From Chondrus crispus (lineage: Eukaryota; Rhodophyta; Florideophyceae; Gigartinales; Gigartinaceae): DNA of 64,000 bases. The notes under the pieces were generated by a model. That model had not been told where the DNA came from and made no database searches. It worked only from the letters and a program-made list of their open reading frames with translations. The DNA lies in NCBI RefSeq assembly GCF_000350225.1, contig NW_005178764.1, forward strand, positions 1 through 64,000, given 5' to 3'. The position numbers were made by a program, and so were the translations under genes. Positions 62,533 through 64,000 of the stretch are shown piece by piece; positions within the stretch are counted from its first letter, which is position 1, and each line of letters starts with the position of its first letter.

Positions 62533-64000
62533 AGACGGTTACGTTCGCGCGGTCGCGTGAACCGTCTTGTCACACCAACCTTGACCCGCCCCTATTTGTC
62601 CCCGGCGGGGGAGGGGAATGTTTACCGATATTATTCCCCTCAACCCCGCACAAGCGCACCGAGACACCCGTGAGCTCGGTGCGAAAGGACGAAGACGCTG
62701 AGGCAACCGTGAGCCCGGCGCACATGGAGGAAGGCACTGTGGCAACCGTGAGCCAAGTGCCTAACAAGAAGCGCATCGAACGCGCCAGCGGCCCGACCCA
62801 GGGGGACCCGGGGCCGCCAGAAGAATTCAAGCCGCGTACGAACGCGACTTGTCGCGGGGACGCGGCCGACCGAAGGGCGCCCAGCGACCAAGGCCGAAGG
62901 ACGCGGAAGAGAAGTCGGAACCGGCGCCGGCGGCCCAGGCGGAACGATCTCGCCGAGCCGGGCACGCCGAAGGTGGTCGAAGGCATCATTTGCCTTATGA
63001 CGTCGAAAATTTACAACGTCCTCGGCTCGATAGCCACGGAGGCAAATGTCTTCAAGCCCCGCACGATCGCCGTTGATACGTGCTCGGGGTACAATCTGGT
63101 GAGGAAGGCGGATCTTCCTCCCGATTGGTCGCGGTACGTCATCCGCGACGCGCCACTGCCCCGATTGGCAGGCGCGAATAGCAACCTGCTTAAGCTCTCG
63201 GCCGTCGTACGCCTGGCCGTGCGGTTGAGGAACACGACGTTCCGAATTCCGATCGTCGTGGCGGACCAGCTCGCCGTGCCGGTCCTCCTTGGTACGGCCT
63301 TCATCAATACACACGTACAAAGTATCGACATCGAAGCTCAACGGTTGGAGCTCCACCAAGGTGGCTCCGTTGCCATCGTCGACGGGAAGGGGGAGCCGAC
63401 TCCCCCAACCAGGCGGCACGGACGTCAGACAAACCGGGCTGACGCACGCGACGAAGCCCCGCAGGCGATCCGAATCGCCCGCTGGGTTACCATTCCCGCG
63501 AGGTCGCAGGCCCGTGTGCGCGTTACTACGACGGGGAGGGGACTCGTGTTTATAGAGCCGAAGCCGTCACTCCAACACCGACATGGAGTGAGGCTGACGA
63601 ACGGCGTCGTCGAGGTCCCGCCGAACCAGACCTTCGAGGTCATCGTCGCGAACTTTTCGCGACAGGAAAGGCGGGTTCCGAAGCACACCGTCGTGGGATA
63701 CGCGAAGCGCAACCCCCTCGCGATCTTGACGCCCGAACATCGCATCGCTGAGGGGATCGCGCACGCGCTACACCTAACCGACTTGACCGATCAAGTCGGA
63801 ACGGTAGGAGCTGGTCGACCAGGCTCCGCCCAAGGGGCAACCGTTGAGAAGAGAGGAGCCGGTACGGACGGCCGACCGGCGAAGTGCCCGCCGCCGGAAG
63901 GGGGCACTGCACCCGCCTCTGAAAAGGATCCCGAAAATCCGCCGGAGGATTGGGAAAAAGAAATCTACTTGTCATACATCGATGATGACAAGTTCCGGGG
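62532..64000 (+). CDS. pol: Pol polyprotein start with aspartic-protease region (partial)
   Basis: A frame shifted by -1 relative to gag is open from 62517 (stop at 62514-62516) to the end of the window, almost 500 codons, without an early ATG suited to independent initiation. It begins with a basic, charged segment (RRAPSDQGRRTRKRSRNRRR), then contains IAVDTCSGYNLVRKADLP near 63070-63120 and PVLLGTAFINTHV near 63275-63315; these fit the catalytic loop and the helper Gly of a retroviral-type aspartic protease, but the expected DTG/DSG reads DTC. The following part (PKHTVVGYAKRNPLA) resembles the linker before reverse transcriptase. RT itself is not reached. No canonical slippery heptamer is seen at the overlap. 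Confidence 0.7.
62533..62567 (+). promoter_or_regulatory. Stem-loop directly after the gag stop codon
   Basis: AAGACGGTT and AACCGTCTT pair perfectly over 9 bp (starting at the base after TAA) with an inner ACG/CGT and CGCG/CGCG extension, giving a stable hairpin immediately 3' of the gag stop and inside the pol frame. Such structures stimulate stop readthrough or frameshifting in many retroelements; here it is an inference from position. Confidence 0.5.

Larger units (their letters stand above)
59476..64000 (+). mobile_element. LTR retrotransposon, 5' part (runs off the window)
   Basis: Composition switches to G+C-rich at about 59350. The element shows an LTR-like end (TACTACA) at 59893, a primer-binding site at 59895, a gag ORF and a pol frame that stays open to the last base. 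The 5' limit is uncertain; TGTAGAGTTATG at 59476 is a candidate start giving a ~418-bp LTR. The leader and LTR contain strong inverted repeats, for example GGTGGAGGA/TCCTCCACC with an inner GACAAG/CTTGTC (59527-59562). Without reverse transcriptase and integrase order in view, the Ty3/gypsy versus copia choice is open. Confidence 0.75.

Overview
The window reads as nuclear DNA of a eukaryote: there are no operons or ribosome binding sites, putative host genes stand alone with TATA-like boxes and predicted secretion signals, and most of the sequence is transposon-derived. Mostly intronless ORFs, roughly 50% G+C and the mix of elements (CACTA/Plavaka-like, tyrosine recombinase, DUF7869, MULE-like and LTR elements) would suit a TE-rich florideophyte red alga such as Chondrus or Gracilaria. 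That assignment is an inference; no rRNA or plastid marker settles it.

Layout. 1-3160: no supported gene, but two abutting perfect hairpins at 1989-2082. 3269-8827: three related genes for small secreted Cys-containing proteins with a YfaP/DUF2135-like domain (two forward, the third convergent), split by a 1-kb element with 32-bp TIRs. 10726-11621: nested MITE-like elements, followed by an orphan three-TM protein gene (11623-13365, minus), a GC-rich low-complexity block and a Tc1/mariner-type MITE (14204-14847). 15196-20789: a decayed CACTA/Plavaka-like transposon with transposase and partner gene. 21476-24690: a tyrosine recombinase gene split by a solo LTR and bounded by inverted minisatellites. 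24884-27791: a convergent pair, a Gcr1_C-like relic and a Ulp1-type protease with a FLYWCH-like tail.

27903-40796 is the most striking object: a 12.9-kb palindrome. Its two ~3.57-kb arms are nearly identical and stay in register without a net indel for more than 3 kb. Each arm carries the same chimera of broken host-gene fragments (PDI N-terminus, Mfd/TRCF helicase, UPL-type HECT ligase, and a 72-codon plastid-type ORF). The 5.76-kb loop carries a DUF7869 transposon gene, a second pair of abutting hairpins and a protein with an N6/N4 DNA-methyltransferase-like fold. It looks like a large transposon with very long gene-capturing TIRs, or a recently homogenised palindrome.

41463-49402: a second CACTA-like element with a transposase in three ORFs on the minus strand and a divergent partner gene on the plus strand. 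50455-51753: a relic resembling a membrane H+-pyrophosphatase with in-frame stops. 52.5-54.5 kb: a dispersed tRNA-like repeat, a hypothetical gene and a Harbinger-type MITE. 55201-59125: a decayed MULE-like element flanked by clustered palindromic repeats. 59476-64000: the 5' part of a large LTR retrotransposon (LTR, PBS, 853-aa Gag with zinc knuckle, a -1 frame pol with a protease region), running off the window.

Most TE genes are broken by single in-frame stops or one-base shifts, so recent decay is the common theme; only the secreted family, the three-TM protein, the Ulp1 and MTase-like ORFs, the CACTA partner gene and Gag look intact.
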